A stretch of 64,000 nt of DNA from Trichuris trichiura (taxonomy: Eukaryota; Nematoda; Enoplea; Trichinellida; Trichuridae): contig JBAJFE010000047.1 in NCBI GenBank assembly GCA_037903355.1, positions 1,178,001 to 1,242,000 of the forward strand. Direction: 5' to 3'. The notes below the pieces were generated by a model. That model saw only the letters and a program-made list of their open reading frames with translations. It did not search any database and was not told the origin of the DNA. Within the stretch, counting starts at the first letter, position 1. Each line of letters begins with the position of its first letter. Positions 48,101 to 60,145 of this stretch are shown here, one piece after another. A program made the position numbers and the translations under genes.

Positions 48101-50481
48101 TATTTGTCCGACATAAACTTTGTTTACGTTCCAAAAGAAAGGAGAATTTGTGTTGCACGCATATTAACGTGAAGTTCTTCTCGCAGCAGTGTCAGCATTC
48201 TGATACTAAACTCCTTCATGTATAAAGTGTGATTAAACGCAATTCAAGGGCCTCTGTAGGGTTCCCCTTAGGTAGTGACTGCTTGATGTTTCGCGCATGC
48301 TTTGCTAGCTTCAAGGGTGGTTTAATGGCAGCACTTAAGGCTTTCCTGCAAGTCTATTTTGCCCGCTCTTGCGTAAGGCAGAAATTGATGCAGATGACGC
48401 GATTGTAGCTTTTTCGAATAAGGTATTTCCCGCGTTCAATGGCTTGAGAGGGCAGTCCGTCAAGACGCCACAAGTGCTTTTTCCATTTTCTGCATGAAAT
48501 AACCAAACGCTCGAACTTATCCATGTAAGCTTCCATGCCCCTGATGGCATTTGTTCGGACGATTGTTTTTGATGTTTGCTTAGTTGGCATGACGACCTCC
48601 TTTCAAAGTTTGTACGATCGGAAAATCGCAAATCACTGAGAACTTTTCTAGCCTCGTTCGTATAATCGTTCTCATTAAAAGCCAGCGTGGGCGGCCGTTG
48701 CTTTCATCTCTGCTCGCGAACTGCCTCGAAACTACTTTCAACCTTACGCCTATTCAAACGCGAGCCAACTGCCGAAATGATGCGTAAAATTTGAATTACT
48801 ACCTGCTGATAGCGTTTCAGCTCATGAGCTATCCTCGCATGCTGGTTTTTCATTTAGTAATCGTAAGCATTAAGGCTATCCTGTAGAGCAGTTAGTATGC
48901 TTAGAATTGGTTGTGCCTTTAGCTTTGAATGAACTTTGACCTTTTAAGTGCATGCTGCGCCTAACCGTTGGAGAACAAGAGTGGCGCTTCTTTTGAGCTT
49001 TGCAAAATTAGTTTTCTACTTTTAAACTTGTGCATGCCAACCTTTCGGCTTCAAAGGCAACCGCTTTCGGCGTTGAGCATTCTTTACCTTGTAAGTTACC
49101 TGTTTTATCTATGGAAGTTGCGAATGTTTTTTTATTTTAATGCAAAGAGGCAGAGATGTCGTAAACAGCATGTGGATGCAGACATGGATTTCGCTCCTAT
49201 TTAATCTCTTCAATTATACGTTTTCTTCGAAGGGTCGTTAGCGTAACTGATCAGCAGCTATTCTTGACGATTTTAAATTTACGAGCGTTCATTTATCTTA
49301 AAGATTGAACGTGCACTGCTTTTGCGGATTAAGACTATTTGAGGTAAGAAAAGCAGTTTCCATTCTCCTCACCTCTTCTTGTCAGCGCATGTTTCCAGTT
49401 GTTGTAAAGCTTCTTTAAGCATTTCTTGCCAAATAGTATCTTCTAGCTTAAGCGAGAAGTTCGTCCATTCCTTTTCTCTGTGCAGGGTACATTTTTGCGC
49501 AGTCAATTTGAGTTGAACGATTGTAACTATAATTTGCCCTTCAATTTGTTCCAGCTGCGTTCCACTCTGTCGATTTCACTCAATCAATGAACCCTGTACT
49601 CTCCCCATTAATGGATTAGTAGTGATCGCTATATGTTTTATTTCTAAGCTTATTCCGAGACATAAGCATTGGCATGTTCGACAGATTCCTTAAACAAGGA
49701 GATTTACTGAAAGTGCACACCATAAAAGGTGGCTACTTTTAAAGCTATTGTGGGCCCTCCTCTTTCCCACTTTCTCTTGACGTTGACGTAGCAGTACACA
49801 ATTGGTGCCCGCGTGCACTTCACTGCTATCTAATAATACAAGTGCGATTCATCGACCAACAGGCACTGGTGATATGTTTGCTGAACGCAGGTGCTACTCA
49901 ACAGCCTTGGGCAGTCGCAGCATAAGTTCCATTCTGCTTCATTATTAGATTTCTTAATGAAGGCATCATTTTCTCCTTTAAGTGGTTACGGTTGCATAAT
50001 ACCCTGTGGAATCAAATATGCATTCAAAAGGTCCGGTTAGATTTCTACTTACCAGCTTAGTTCGCCTTGAATGAAAAGCCTTTGAAGAGTATGCATTTGA
50101 ATTGAGTCTGTATGCCTACTTCAAAAGTTGCAGGGTATAATATTTAAATATGACTGCGTGGATATGATAAGGCTGTACTTCAGGCGTTTTCCTTGTTCGG
50201 ACATCTTTCCCCTGTGACCTCCTCTAATCGATTAGAGTGTTTCCGATGACAATCTATGAGATATCTGGAAACGACAGCAGTCTAATTCGATAAGCTTTTC
50301 TTGAGCAACTCTAACATGGTTGCAATCTGCTGAAGGCGAACTGTTTAATCGTTTCGCTGTTTCGGCATCATTTGATTGGGCGCTAAGCAGTGTAGCATGC
50401 ACGCTTCATTGGTTCTCTCTTGAAAAAGCATGACCATTTAAGGGCATACTGCCCTTTGGCTTGAAGCGTAAGAGTTGCAGG

Positions 50482-50502
50482 CTCTCTCTCTCTCTCGCTC
50501 CC
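50482..50502 (+). repeat. CT-dinucleotide microsatellite
   Basis: A short CTCTCTCTCTC run about 100 bp upstream of the KCTD start codon. It could lie in the 5' UTR or promoter. No function is shown. Confidence 0.6.
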
Positions 50503-50602
50503 TTTACTTCCAATTGGTGTCTCGCTAACAGACGCGATATGCGTTTTATGCTGAAGTAAGAACTTGTACTTATTGCAGGAGTGGTCGCTTCCGTCTATAG
50601 GC

Positions 50603-52904
50603 ATGATCGACCAGAATGTTAGCCAAAGGATAATAGAGCTGAATGTTGGAGGCGAAAAATACCAGACAACATTGGCAACGCTGACAAAAGATTCCAACTC
50701 GGTGCTGAGCCGTCAACTGTTGGCTTTGGAAAGTCCAAGAGACTCTTCTCCTCCTCCTGCGGATGACACGGAACGTGATTCCGTGATTTCTTGCTTCTCC
50801 AGCGGCTCATACTTTATAGATCGCGACGGAAAACTTTTCCGATATGTTTTGGAATACCTACGCAATGGTAAGCTCATTTTGCCGGAATCATTCAATGAAT
50901 ACGAAGCGCTGTACGAAGAAGCTCGCTTTTTCAATGTGGATGGCTTACTACAGGAAATTCAAGTAAGATTTCACGGCTACGCTCAAAGGGCAAAGCGCGT
51001 TTATTCATCTAGTTATAACATCAAAGTGTTTCAAATGTAGGTTAGAGCAACTACCGCACTTCGCTCACGAAACTTGCCATGCTGAGTTTAACATTTTGCT
51101 GCTCACTCGAAAATTTAAGCGTAACTAACGAAATAAACCAACCGCTGCATCAGCACACGCACAGTAACGTCTTTTGAAAGGAGTTTTCGCTTTGAGCTCT
51201 TAACTAAGCTTATATTGGCGATACGGGCGCGTAAGGGCGTACATAAGGATAGCAGTCCAAATAAATGTATTTTGACGGACCATTCAGGGCTGACCGTGGC
51301 ACTATGTATTTTGTAATGGCCATATATATACATACATATATATATATATATATATATGTACTGATGAAAATTCAGCTAAGGCTGTTAACGTTTTCTCTAG
51401 AACATGAGCTTTGCTGGCGGAGAATGTGAATTCTTGGAATGAATCTCGTCGGAATGTTTTTGGTTGCGACAGCAGGCGATAGTTTTTCCACTTCGCGAAA
51501 CGCTGTCCAATTTTGTTCGTAAATATTGAGCAAAAAAATGATTTACTGGCGCATACTTTTATTGACCAGTTTTTTTCTTTTGTCAATTACACGTGTGCCG
51601 TTTTAGAAGCCGCTACTTTTCGAAAGCTCCAAAAGATTTGCAAAGACCCTTTTTGACGGCTGAAAAACTGCATAAGTCACGTTTCTGACCTCTTTTGAAA
51701 ATTGCTGCCAGACGTCGAATGCTGTAACTGTTTTAAAATTGCGCGTCCAGTCTTGACGTAGTCTTATGGCTATGTTAAATTAGCATGCAACGTTGTCGCT
51801 GAGGTTAACAAAACAATAATTCATAAATTTAGTATTATTGTGGAATGGAAAATTATTATCTACGTTGCAACGTCAGCCGCCTGACACACCATCAACAAAA
51901 GATGGTGCCAAAAACGTCTGTTGTTATATACTTTTGTTTTTATGCGATATTATAGAAGCATTACTTTCCCGCGACTTCCGATCGTCTCTACTCGGAGAAT
52001 TTTGCCTTATTTTCTCAATTTTGCTCAAAATTGATTCCATTACCGAAAGTTGTTTGTTCACTCTCTTCTTTTCAAGACACCAGTACGCCGTGCGCACTGG
52101 TAGCACTAATGAAAAATTCACTTTTTACTCTTTAGCAGAACCACTTTTTAAAAGCTCTTCCAGCCGAAGAAGGGTGGTTTCCGATTTTCTCGCAAAATCA
52201 ATGAAGTAATTTCGTTTTGCTAAAATTCGAGTTGAAAAATCATGTAGTCGTTCAACTGTGCATCCGTCGAACGACTAGAACCTATGAATGAAAGTTATTG
52301 TTCCCATCAGCAAGCGCTAATAATCTCTGCTAATCCGCAGTTCAGTTAATCTACTATGAGTACATTTGTTCCGGCAGATTTCATTGCCAATGTGTAGTGT
52401 TAAGTAGTGTATATACATTTTTTTCAGGAGCGCATTGCTTATCGCGCTAAATCGGCGCGGGATATAAGCACCATCGATCGAAGTGGCGAATTTACTTTGT
52501 GCGATACATTGGACGGCAGAAGCGACGGTCCCGGGCATATTACGATTGGATACCGGGGCAGTTTTACTTTCGGTCGCAACGGTCAAGCGGAAGTAAACTT
52601 CCGAAAGTTGAATCGAATATTGGTTTGCGGTCGAGCAAGTACGTGCAGAGAAGTTTTCCGCGACACCTTAAACGAAAGCCGTGATCCGGACAGAGGCGGC
52701 GGCAATCGATACACTTCAAGAATGTTTTTGAAGCACGCCAGTCTTGAGCAGGCTTTCGATATGCTTGCCGAAAAAGGATTTCGACTTATTGCCAGTTGCG
52801 CATCCGCCGCGTCGTATGGCTACTCGGATACGGCCAGATCAGGAACAGAGAACGAAGAAGCCAAATGGAACCATTACAACGAGTTTGTCTTTTTCCGAGA
52901 GTAG
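50603..52904 (+). CDS. KCTD8/12/16-type BTB protein (GABA-B receptor auxiliary-like)
   Basis: Two coding exons, 50603-50962 and 52428-52904, join in phase 0 across a 1465-bp GT-AG intron (CAA|GTAAGA ... TTTTTTTCAG|GAG) to give 278 residues. Residues about 10-118 are a BTB/T1 tetramerisation domain (IIELNVGGEKYQTT, YFIDRDGKLFRYVLEYLRNG, EEARFFNVDGLLQEIQ). An inserted Ser/Pro/Asp-rich loop follows LSRQLLALES and is longer than in vertebrate members. Residues about 157-278 match the C-terminal H1 domain of vertebrate KCTD8/12/16: HITIGYRGSFTFGRNGQAE, RDTLNESRDPDR, NRYTSRMFLKHASLEQAFD and a terminal FFRE. Vertebrate KCTD8/12/16 bind the GABA-B2 tail and G-beta-gamma; that role here is inference. 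The ATG at 50603 has an upstream stop in frame and a possible acceptor at 50579, so a non-coding first exon is likely. An AATAAA lies at 53010-53015. Confidence 0.93.
50963..52427 (+). other. Intron of the KCTD gene with TA microsatellite
   Basis: The 1465-bp intron has a canonical GTAAGA donor and TTTTTTTCAG acceptor. A TA/CATA microsatellite sits at about 51320-51358. It contains an open frame of 123 codons (51838-52209) with no recognisable domain, which I take as chance. Confidence 0.8.
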
Positions 52905-53009
52905 GTCAACTGACGAACTTTCATCCACACTTATCAGTGCGAACAGTTTACAGTGTTAAAAAGTTAGCCTATATTTTTTTAGTGGCATCTGCTGCTTAAA
53001 TTCTGATTT

Positions 53010-53015
53010 AATAAA
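53010..53015 (+). terminator. Polyadenylation signal of the KCTD gene
   Basis: AATAAA about 106 bases after the TAG stop at 52902-52904, a reasonable distance for a short 3' UTR. Confidence 0.6.
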
Positions 53016-55697
53016 TATGTTCACTAGTGTTGTTCATACTTTGGCTTATTCGAATTGATGCTTTACGTCTTCGATATCTTACTGCAGCGTTACACGTTTT
53101 TGAACATAGTTTCCTTATCTGACTTCAGCGTTCAAAGTAGAAGTTTAACCATACTTGTTCATCAGACTATATTCTACCGTTTTGACAATTATATAACCTA
53201 AGTACGCTTTGCCATTATTTAAAAGTCGTTATTATTAATAATTTATTTGCGTCTTAAGGTCAACGCTGATGCATTTCATTAATATTAATAACCCGTAAGC
53301 AGCTCTTAGTGGACTTGTCGCTTCGTAACCCTTTGATGTTACTGCACTTTCATGCATTGAAAATTAAGAAGCATTTTGTTTCTCTTGATTATGTGGCTCA
53401 TATTGAAGCTATCAGTATTGCACCAGTTGATGATAAAAATAAAATCAATCGTTAATTTTTAAAATGTTTGACAGGTTAAAAATTTACAAGGTAACAAAGC
53501 CCCTCCTGCGGGCATCTTCTATGAGAAAGTTGTTCTTCTAACTCTGCTACGTGAAAGGCGGGCAGTAGTGATGATTGTTTTTCAGTGACTCAGGTTTCTA
53601 TAAAAACTAGCTTCCTGTAAACCATGGAAAAATTTTAAAAAACGTAGCAGCTTTATTTGAATGATAAAATGGGCGATAGAACAACCGCTATGTCGAACTG
53701 AATAGTTTGGTGCACCAATGAGTTAGCAGCGCTGAAATTCTTTGGATACTCCAGTGTTTTTGACGTAAGCATTTAGTCTTCAACAGCCAAAGTCATGAGT
53801 TGACTCCACGTTTGGCATTATTTTTCACAAAAAAAGCATGTCAACGAAAATGATCGTTTACTCAAGATTCGCGCACACAGGAGACTACATTTCAATGAGC
53901 TGAAAATCCCGCGTGGAACATCCCTTGGTAGCTATTTGTTAAAAGCGAGAAATCCCCATTGCATACTTGTGCATGTTGGCTTGTGCGGCGAAGGAAAGTA
54001 GGCAATTCCTTTGTTTCCACCATTACGCATTTCTGCCTGCGATAATCACTGCGTGACAAGATATATGCAGCTTTTGAATGATTTAATAGATCGTCATATC
54101 AAGGCTATCTCAAAAAATTTAAAATTCGCGTTTTGCACTGGTCATTTCACTTTTAATTGGACACATCACCTCTTCTTTTCGACAGTCTCCATTTCGCTTT
54201 ATATATAGTGTTTTAATTGCTTTACCATATATCAAAGCTGCTAAAATAAATTGTCGTTCGCCAAGTCTCCTCCAACATCGAAGGACTAATCAACCACTGT
54301 CCTGATGGGTGTTTGCCTATTCCGAAATTTCGTCTAATTCTGATGTAATTCCGAGCTGCTGACGGCCCATGCAAATATCATCATTTTCATTTTAGAGATA
54401 AATGTCCAGTTTTTATCTTATCAAAATTCATGAAGTGCTTTCACGAATGCACCAGGTCCCATCTTCAACGTGTCGCTCACGCTGAATGGAGGATCGAGAG
54501 TAATTCCGGTGGTCTTCGTGAGCTTTGTTGAGATATTATAAAAAGAGGGTTTCTCTGTATGGTGAGATTTATGAAATAATTGCGTAATAAAAAAACTACA
54601 CATTTCAGAGCACTTGTTAGCCATACATTTGGAGACCGTCTTAGCGAAATCTAAACCTGCGTAAAAGTGGAGGCGAACAAACGTGCTTATCGCTGAATTC
54701 AAAAACCTTATCATTAAGAAGCCCTCACTACAGAGATAGCTGGAATACAGAGTTTGCATATATACAACTGTGCGTGGCTGAAAGGTAAATTTGTTTTTGA
54801 AACAGAAAAGCGTGACTAACAGATATAGAACTTGCCGTATTCTGACTTCACTGTAATTACTGAATATGCACTGTGGGCAGCAGTTCCTTCATTTGTTTAT
54901 TATAAGTTGTTTATAAGTTTCGTTCGGGTGTAGAACTTTAATAAGGGTGTTCTGCTTTTCTTAACGATATTGCCCTGTTGAGATTGTGAGGTCTATAAAG
55001 CTATTCCTTTCGACGAATCAAAATTCCTTTTCGTACTCAGAATACCGGTGACAACTTGTACGAAATATGCATATAGTTAAGCGTTGAACGTTTTACAAAC
55101 GCCGTTTTAGAAGTCCACTCACTTCGCCAGCTGAGACAACATATGGTATAACGCAAGGGCAGAGACGAATTCTACAGAAAAGCTACTAAAAACGCACTGA
55201 AAAATATTCGAAGATCATTTTAATAGTACCTGTTAAAATAATACACGTTTATTTAATCTACAAAAATTCGCGATGGATGCGCAGGTTTGAATTTGTGTTT
55301 ATTGAAAAGAACTCCTCGTTCGAATGACAAACGGCATCTTGGCTTCCGCGTTTTCGTTAAAAACTTTTCTGATCCTTTCAAAAGAAGCTTGAGAAAAGAC
55401 GCGGCTTGTCCTGGACGGTAGCTCTGTCTTTAAAAAAGTTTGGACATTCAGTCAGTGAGTTAGTGCCGAGAAAAAGAACAAAAAAGGGTCATTCATCTTT
55501 CTTACTGCGTCGTATGGCGTAGCTGTTCAATAAGCATAAATTGAGATGTCACAAGCGTTGAACTGTGCGTAATTTAAACGGCGAAATCTATCAAAATGGT
55601 GAAAAGTAAGCTTTGCGCATCAGTTTTTCCAAACCTTAAGTATTTTGCGCTAAAAAGTTATTAAAAACTGGATGATTTGTAACGGGTTGGAGTTTCA
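53016..55697. other. Intergenic, no recognised gene
   Basis: No coding family, transposon end or RNA gene was recognised. A 112-codon minus frame at 54421-54759 shows nothing I can name. Confidence 0.4.
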
Positions 55698-56032
55698 TAG
55701 TGTGTTTGATCTTCTACGGCTTTTCCCGTTCTAATCTGGTTTGGTATCTGTAATTCAGACGAAACAATGGCCCTACCAGCGGGTGGATGAGCGATTATTA
55801 GGAAAAAATTTCAACAGCACCAATGCACTCAACTTTATTATTAGCAACACCTCACTGACGACGGAATTAGAGCGCTCCGAAAGCTCTGATAATAAAGTTG
55901 AGTGCATTGGTACTGTTCAAATTTTTTCCTAATAATCGCTCATCCACCCGCTGGTAGACCAATTGTTTCGTCTGAATTACAGATACCAAAGCTGATTAGA
56001 ACGGGAAAAGCCGTAGAAGATCAAACACACTA
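55698..56032. repeat. Foldback element FB3 with hammerhead-like core
   Basis: The arms are nearly perfect inverted copies. The left starts TAGTGTGTTTGATCTTCTAC and runs through GGCTTTTCCCGTTCTAATC and GGTGGATGAGCGATTATTAG; the right ends in the inverse at 56032. A second, inner inverted pair (CCAATGCACTCAACTTTATT at about 55831-55850 and its inverse at about 55892-55911) closes a loop holding CTGACGACGGA...TCCGAAAGCTCT at 55856-55888. The outer arms belong to the FB2 family and the centre resembles FB1. Confidence 0.85.
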
Positions 56033-56141
56033 AAAAAAAGTTATTAAAAATATTTTTAAAAAATATTCCACGCTGATCTTAGCTGCAAACTTTACAGAAG
56101 TCCCTCGAAAAGCAGCATATAAAATGTATTTCTTAAAACTA

Positions 56142-58488
56142 CAGTAGAACCTCCGTAAGTTGACCACCCAAGGGACCGGAGAAAACTGGTCAACATAGGA
56201 GGTGGTCAATATATTGGAACTGCGGGTATAACTGGCTCGGCTGAGCAGATTAGCATCTGTATGCGTTTTATTCTATTGCAAAGCATCAATTGGAGGTCTA
56301 TTAAACGGTGAGATGCATAAAAATAACACTGTAAAATCATGCATAAGCTTTTTAAGGGCTACACTACTTGCTGAAAAAAAGGTATCAATTCTGGTCTAGT
56401 GCTTCTTCTTACTGCAAACATAAGCACCAAGGGCAGTCTCCGCGATAGCTACCGCGCTCAGCATCTTTGGACATTTTTCAGCAGCAAAACTCTTCAGCTG
56501 CGCTAACACGCGCCTGACGTCCTCTTCCTTCAGCTTCTGTACCATTTCCGTCTCATTTTCACTTTTCTCTCCTACGTAGTCTTCTGGGCTCAGTCCCGCT
56601 TCGGCTAGTACAGACTGAAAGATTGCTTGTGGGTCAGGTTCAGTAGAAGTGGCCAATTCATCATCCATTGAAACGAAATCTTCGAAGTTTATTCCTTCAA
56701 TCTCTACTTCGGGAGTGGGACTATCAGGCCGGAGCTCGACATGATCCTCTTCGTCTCTGACGAATCCAGCTCTCCTGAAGCATTTCCGTATTGCCTCCGG
56801 TTGAACCTTATTCCAGGAAAAATTGATCCAAAGTACAGCGTCCAAAGCATTAATGGACGCAGCAATCGTAGTCGCTCCCGCAAATGAGCTGGTGTATTCT
56901 GCTATGCCAACGATTCACCGCAGAAGCTGGGTCCGGTATTTCGCCTTAAACGTCGTAATTACGCCTTGATCTAAAGGCTGGGTCTTTGAGGTAGTGTTTG
57001 GGGCAGGAATTTTAACGTGACATTTGTGAGGTCTTTCACGTGGGGATGGCTCGGGCAGTTGTCTACTACGAATATGATGGAACGTTTCATTCGCTTCATC
57101 TGTCCGTCGACACTTCTTACCCACTCTTCGAATATGGCGGCTGTCATCCAGGCGGATTTATTTGATCTCCAAGTAGCAGGAAGGTCATCAGGCTCCAAGT
57201 TCTTAATAGCTAGGGGTTTCGTTGACTTACCAATGACCAATGGCTTCAACTTCTCCCCAGTTGCGCTAGCGCAAAAAAGCACAGTGAAGCGTTCTTTGGA
57301 GAGCTTCCCGCTTTTGCATTTATCGCCTTTTAGTACAAGACTTCTATCAGGCATAGCTTTGAAGAACAAGCCGCATTCATCAGCACTGAATGTCCTCTTC
57401 CTTAAAGCCACTGGCGAAATGACGAAATTTCAAGATGAAGTCTTCCAAGACCTCGACGGGAACTTCGCTAAATTCGCCGCATAAGATTTTCTGAGAAATC
57501 TGATAACGGAGCTTGAACTTTGCCAGCCAACCGTTTGATGATTGGAAACCTGTGAAACCGAATTCCACGGCGAATTTTCTAGCAATTTCCTGGATCATTG
57601 GGCCACAGATGCGTGCATTAGCTGCTCTCATTTGCTTAAACCAATGTAACGCTTCTTCATTGACTTGGTCCAGGGAGGTTCTCCTTTTTCTTCGCTGCGG
57701 GTCTCCGCTTTCCTTCTCATATCTTTCCAAGTACTCACGTTTACGTCTCTGGATGTTGCCAACGGTAGTCTTGCTCACATGAAACCGTTCTGCTGTCTTC
57801 CTTTGACTGCTAGTTTCGAGAAAGCGGATAAGATCCACTTTTTCCTTCAGTGCCAACTCTCTCGATTCTTTCCGTTTGGCCATAATGCAAACTTCAACCA
57901 GCTTGGTAGCTACTGCTGTGTCTATTACTGCGTAAGTCGGGCTATCTTCACTCGCGAAGACACGTTAAGGAAACCTGCCGCACACCTATAGCAAAGCGAA
58001 TGAATAGAACTGAGCTCGACGCGAACGAGTTCAAGTAGGCTCGATTTGTCATATTTCCCTCAATGGGCGAATGCTGCCAATGGGTAGGTGGGAGCTTATG
58101 TACTTGAGGAAACGCGCAAGCTGTGCGGGCAAGCATAAAAGGAGCATCGTCAAAGCGACGGAATCGGTTCTGTAATCAGGAATCTCCAATGTAGGGTAAT
58201 GAAAATCTTCGCTACGTTGAGTAACAGCACACTGAGGCAATGATGGTTCACAGCTGCTAGCGACTGACACAGAGGAAACTGAAGTGGCCAATTTACAGAG
58301 TGCAAGTTAGCATTGCGTGCATATACCAGGTTACGGCTAAAGCGGTCAACTTCCCACTTACGGTGGTGGTCGACGTATAGAGGTTGTCCTTGCGCTTATT
58401 AACGTGCTGACCAACCAACTGGTCAAAATTCGATCAACTTAGGGAGGTGGTCGACATAGAGAGGTGGTCAATTTCGGAGGTTCTACTG
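56142..58488 (-). mobile_element. Tigger/CENP-B-like DNA transposon, near intact, with TA target duplication
   Basis: The left end CAGTAGAACCTCCGTAAGTT and the inverse of the right end (CAGTAGAACCTCCGAAATTG) match well. TA flanks both sides (56140-56141 and 58489-58490). GTGGTCRAC-type words recur near both ends (at least three on the right, two on the left) and are likely transposase-binding sites. The transposase on the minus strand has only three clear breaks. This is a different, younger family than the Tigger at 11.4 kb. Confidence 0.95.
56396..57883 (-). pseudogene. Tigger/CENP-B-type transposase, lightly damaged
   Basis: ATG at 57883. The order is a CENP-B N-terminal helix-turn-helix (ELALKEKVDLIRFLE, ERFHVSKTTVGNIQRR), a second helix-turn-helix (LDQVNEEALHWFKQMRAANA, FQSSNGWLAKFKLRY), and the DDE/D core. 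The core aspartates are FSADECGLFFKAMP, IIFVVDNCPSHP and TQPLDQGVITTFK. The C-terminus is acidic (PDSPTPEVEIEGINFEDFV) and ends in CSKKKH. Damage: a frameshift near 57400 between FKEEDI and TFSADECG, a second near 57000 between LKFLP and NTTSKTQPLDQ, and one TGA at 56915-56917 where CGA (Arg) is likely ancestral. All three catalytic positions survive. Confidence 0.93.
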
Positions 58489-58490
58489 TA

Positions 58491-60113
58491 CTTTGTTATG
58501 TCTACGCCTGAATGTATCCCAAGCAATGTTACGGTTTGTGCAACACAATTAACTCAGCCTACTCATTTATGCAAAATGGAAACTTCACAAAAAGAAAAAA
58601 TACGACTGGTTCGTGGATGTCGCGATAGGACGTTTGTTGATTCGAACATTGCTGACGAATTCGACAAATTTTCCCGCGCTTCATGCAGATCCGTGTCTTC
58701 TTGCAGCTTCCGTTCCGTATGATAAGATATGAAAAATCATTCATAGCTTATGGATTTCATATGCGCTGATTAGGTTATCCCATAGATGGCGCCACTGTCA
58801 GGATATATTGTGCAGTGGCATAAAGTAAAACTTGTTGCTTTGAAGTTGATGAATAATGCGTATTTCTTTACTTGATTACGAGGCACGTTTAGCAACATAG
58901 TCGACGTTAACGTCCAGCTTGGAGTAAGACGCATTCTTAGCTGACCATACTTCGGCTGACCACTGAATTTGAATCTTGATTGTATCTTAGCAACTCAATC
59001 GAACAATGGAGGTGATCAGCTTCACCAATGGCATTGAGCTGTTTCACTCTTTCGACGAACGAAGGCTTTTAATGCTTGCCTGTCGAAAATGTCCGCATTG
59101 TGACCCTCCTTGCGCAAGCTGCAGTGTATCATACTTAATATTCCATCTGCTTTTTAGCAACGAATTGTCGATGTTAATTACAAAAGTCAAGACTGTATTT
59201 GTTTTCATTAGAGCATTTAAAACGCCTAGCACAACGAAACTTTATGGAATGCATTGCATCGTTTCAAAAAGCCAGCTGGGTTGAGCTTCCTTGTATGAAC
59301 AGTCTACGCCTGCTGAACTTAGTTTCTATTCTTGGAAGAGAGCTACGGTGCAGTATATAAGCAATATTCTTACCGACTAATTTAGCAACTATGAAGAGGT
59401 AAGCCGACTTGTTCATTTGGTTATTTAACTTCTTAATTTAAACGACCTCGCTTTACTACTGTACTGCATAAAAAGAAAAGCAGATATACGTCCAGTTAAC
59501 ATGAAATTGAATGCACTTGGTGCAGCCGTTGCTGCGACGTAATGATCTCGACTTTGTGGCCCTGGTCAAGCGAGAAAACGAATTCACAATAGCCAGTAAT
59601 GGCTTTTAGTAAATAAAATGGCGAACATTTTAGACAATAATAACATGTGTGGTTTCACTCACGTAGTACTATTTTAATTTGCTCACAGCTTTGCAAACTT
59701 TCCTTTCCAACAAATCCATACATTTATGGAGAAATAATGCGGCTCAGTGAGTAGCAAATGAGGCGCGTCTTTTCTAGTTGGCTGTTGATGATACATACCC
59801 AAAAGAGATAACTTTACTTGAACATCAAAAATGCACAACAGAAATATGCGCATTGCTAAAAAATCTTTGCATAATCTTTGACAAAGTTCAACTCATTTGA
59901 GAATCAACTTTTTGCAGTCATTGCCGCGCAATCTTAATATGGGTCGCTTAAGATTAATTTCAGTTTATTGATTTTATATTTAGACTACTATTAATAGGCT
60001 AAAATCTGACGCTGCCGCAAATGGAACAACGTTCATTGTTTTAAAAATTTTTTATTCGCACATTCTGTAGCAGAGCTTCCATAGTGGTTTATTCTATCTT
60101 ATCTTCAATCAGG

Positions 60114-60145
<32 letters not shown>

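Larger units (their letters stand above)
33640..50563. other. 17-kb gene-free region, T-rich on the plus strand
   Basis: I found no recognisable coding sequence, transposon terminus or RNA gene in this long stretch. T clearly exceeds A on the plus strand in most lines (for example around 38.1, 42.9 and 47.8 kb). It holds AT microsatellites and one strong double hairpin at 39006-39147. It could be a long 5' intron or regulatory flank of the KCTD gene at 50.6 kb: the sequence TTATTGCAG at 50571-50579, just before that gene's first ATG, would serve as an acceptor. Confidence 0.45.

Noticed and set aside
48335..48631. Overlapping minus-strand open frames
   Set aside because: Two frames of similar length overlap with no family signature; probably chance.
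51838..52209. 123-codon frame inside the KCTD intron
   Set aside because: It lies between strong splice sites, has no domain, and would not join either KCTD exon in phase.
55758..55800. GACGAAAC ... GATGAG words in the FB2/FB3 arms resembling a permuted hammerhead
   Set aside because: The strict CUGANGA block is not present (GTGGATGAG instead) and no stem II could be drawn.
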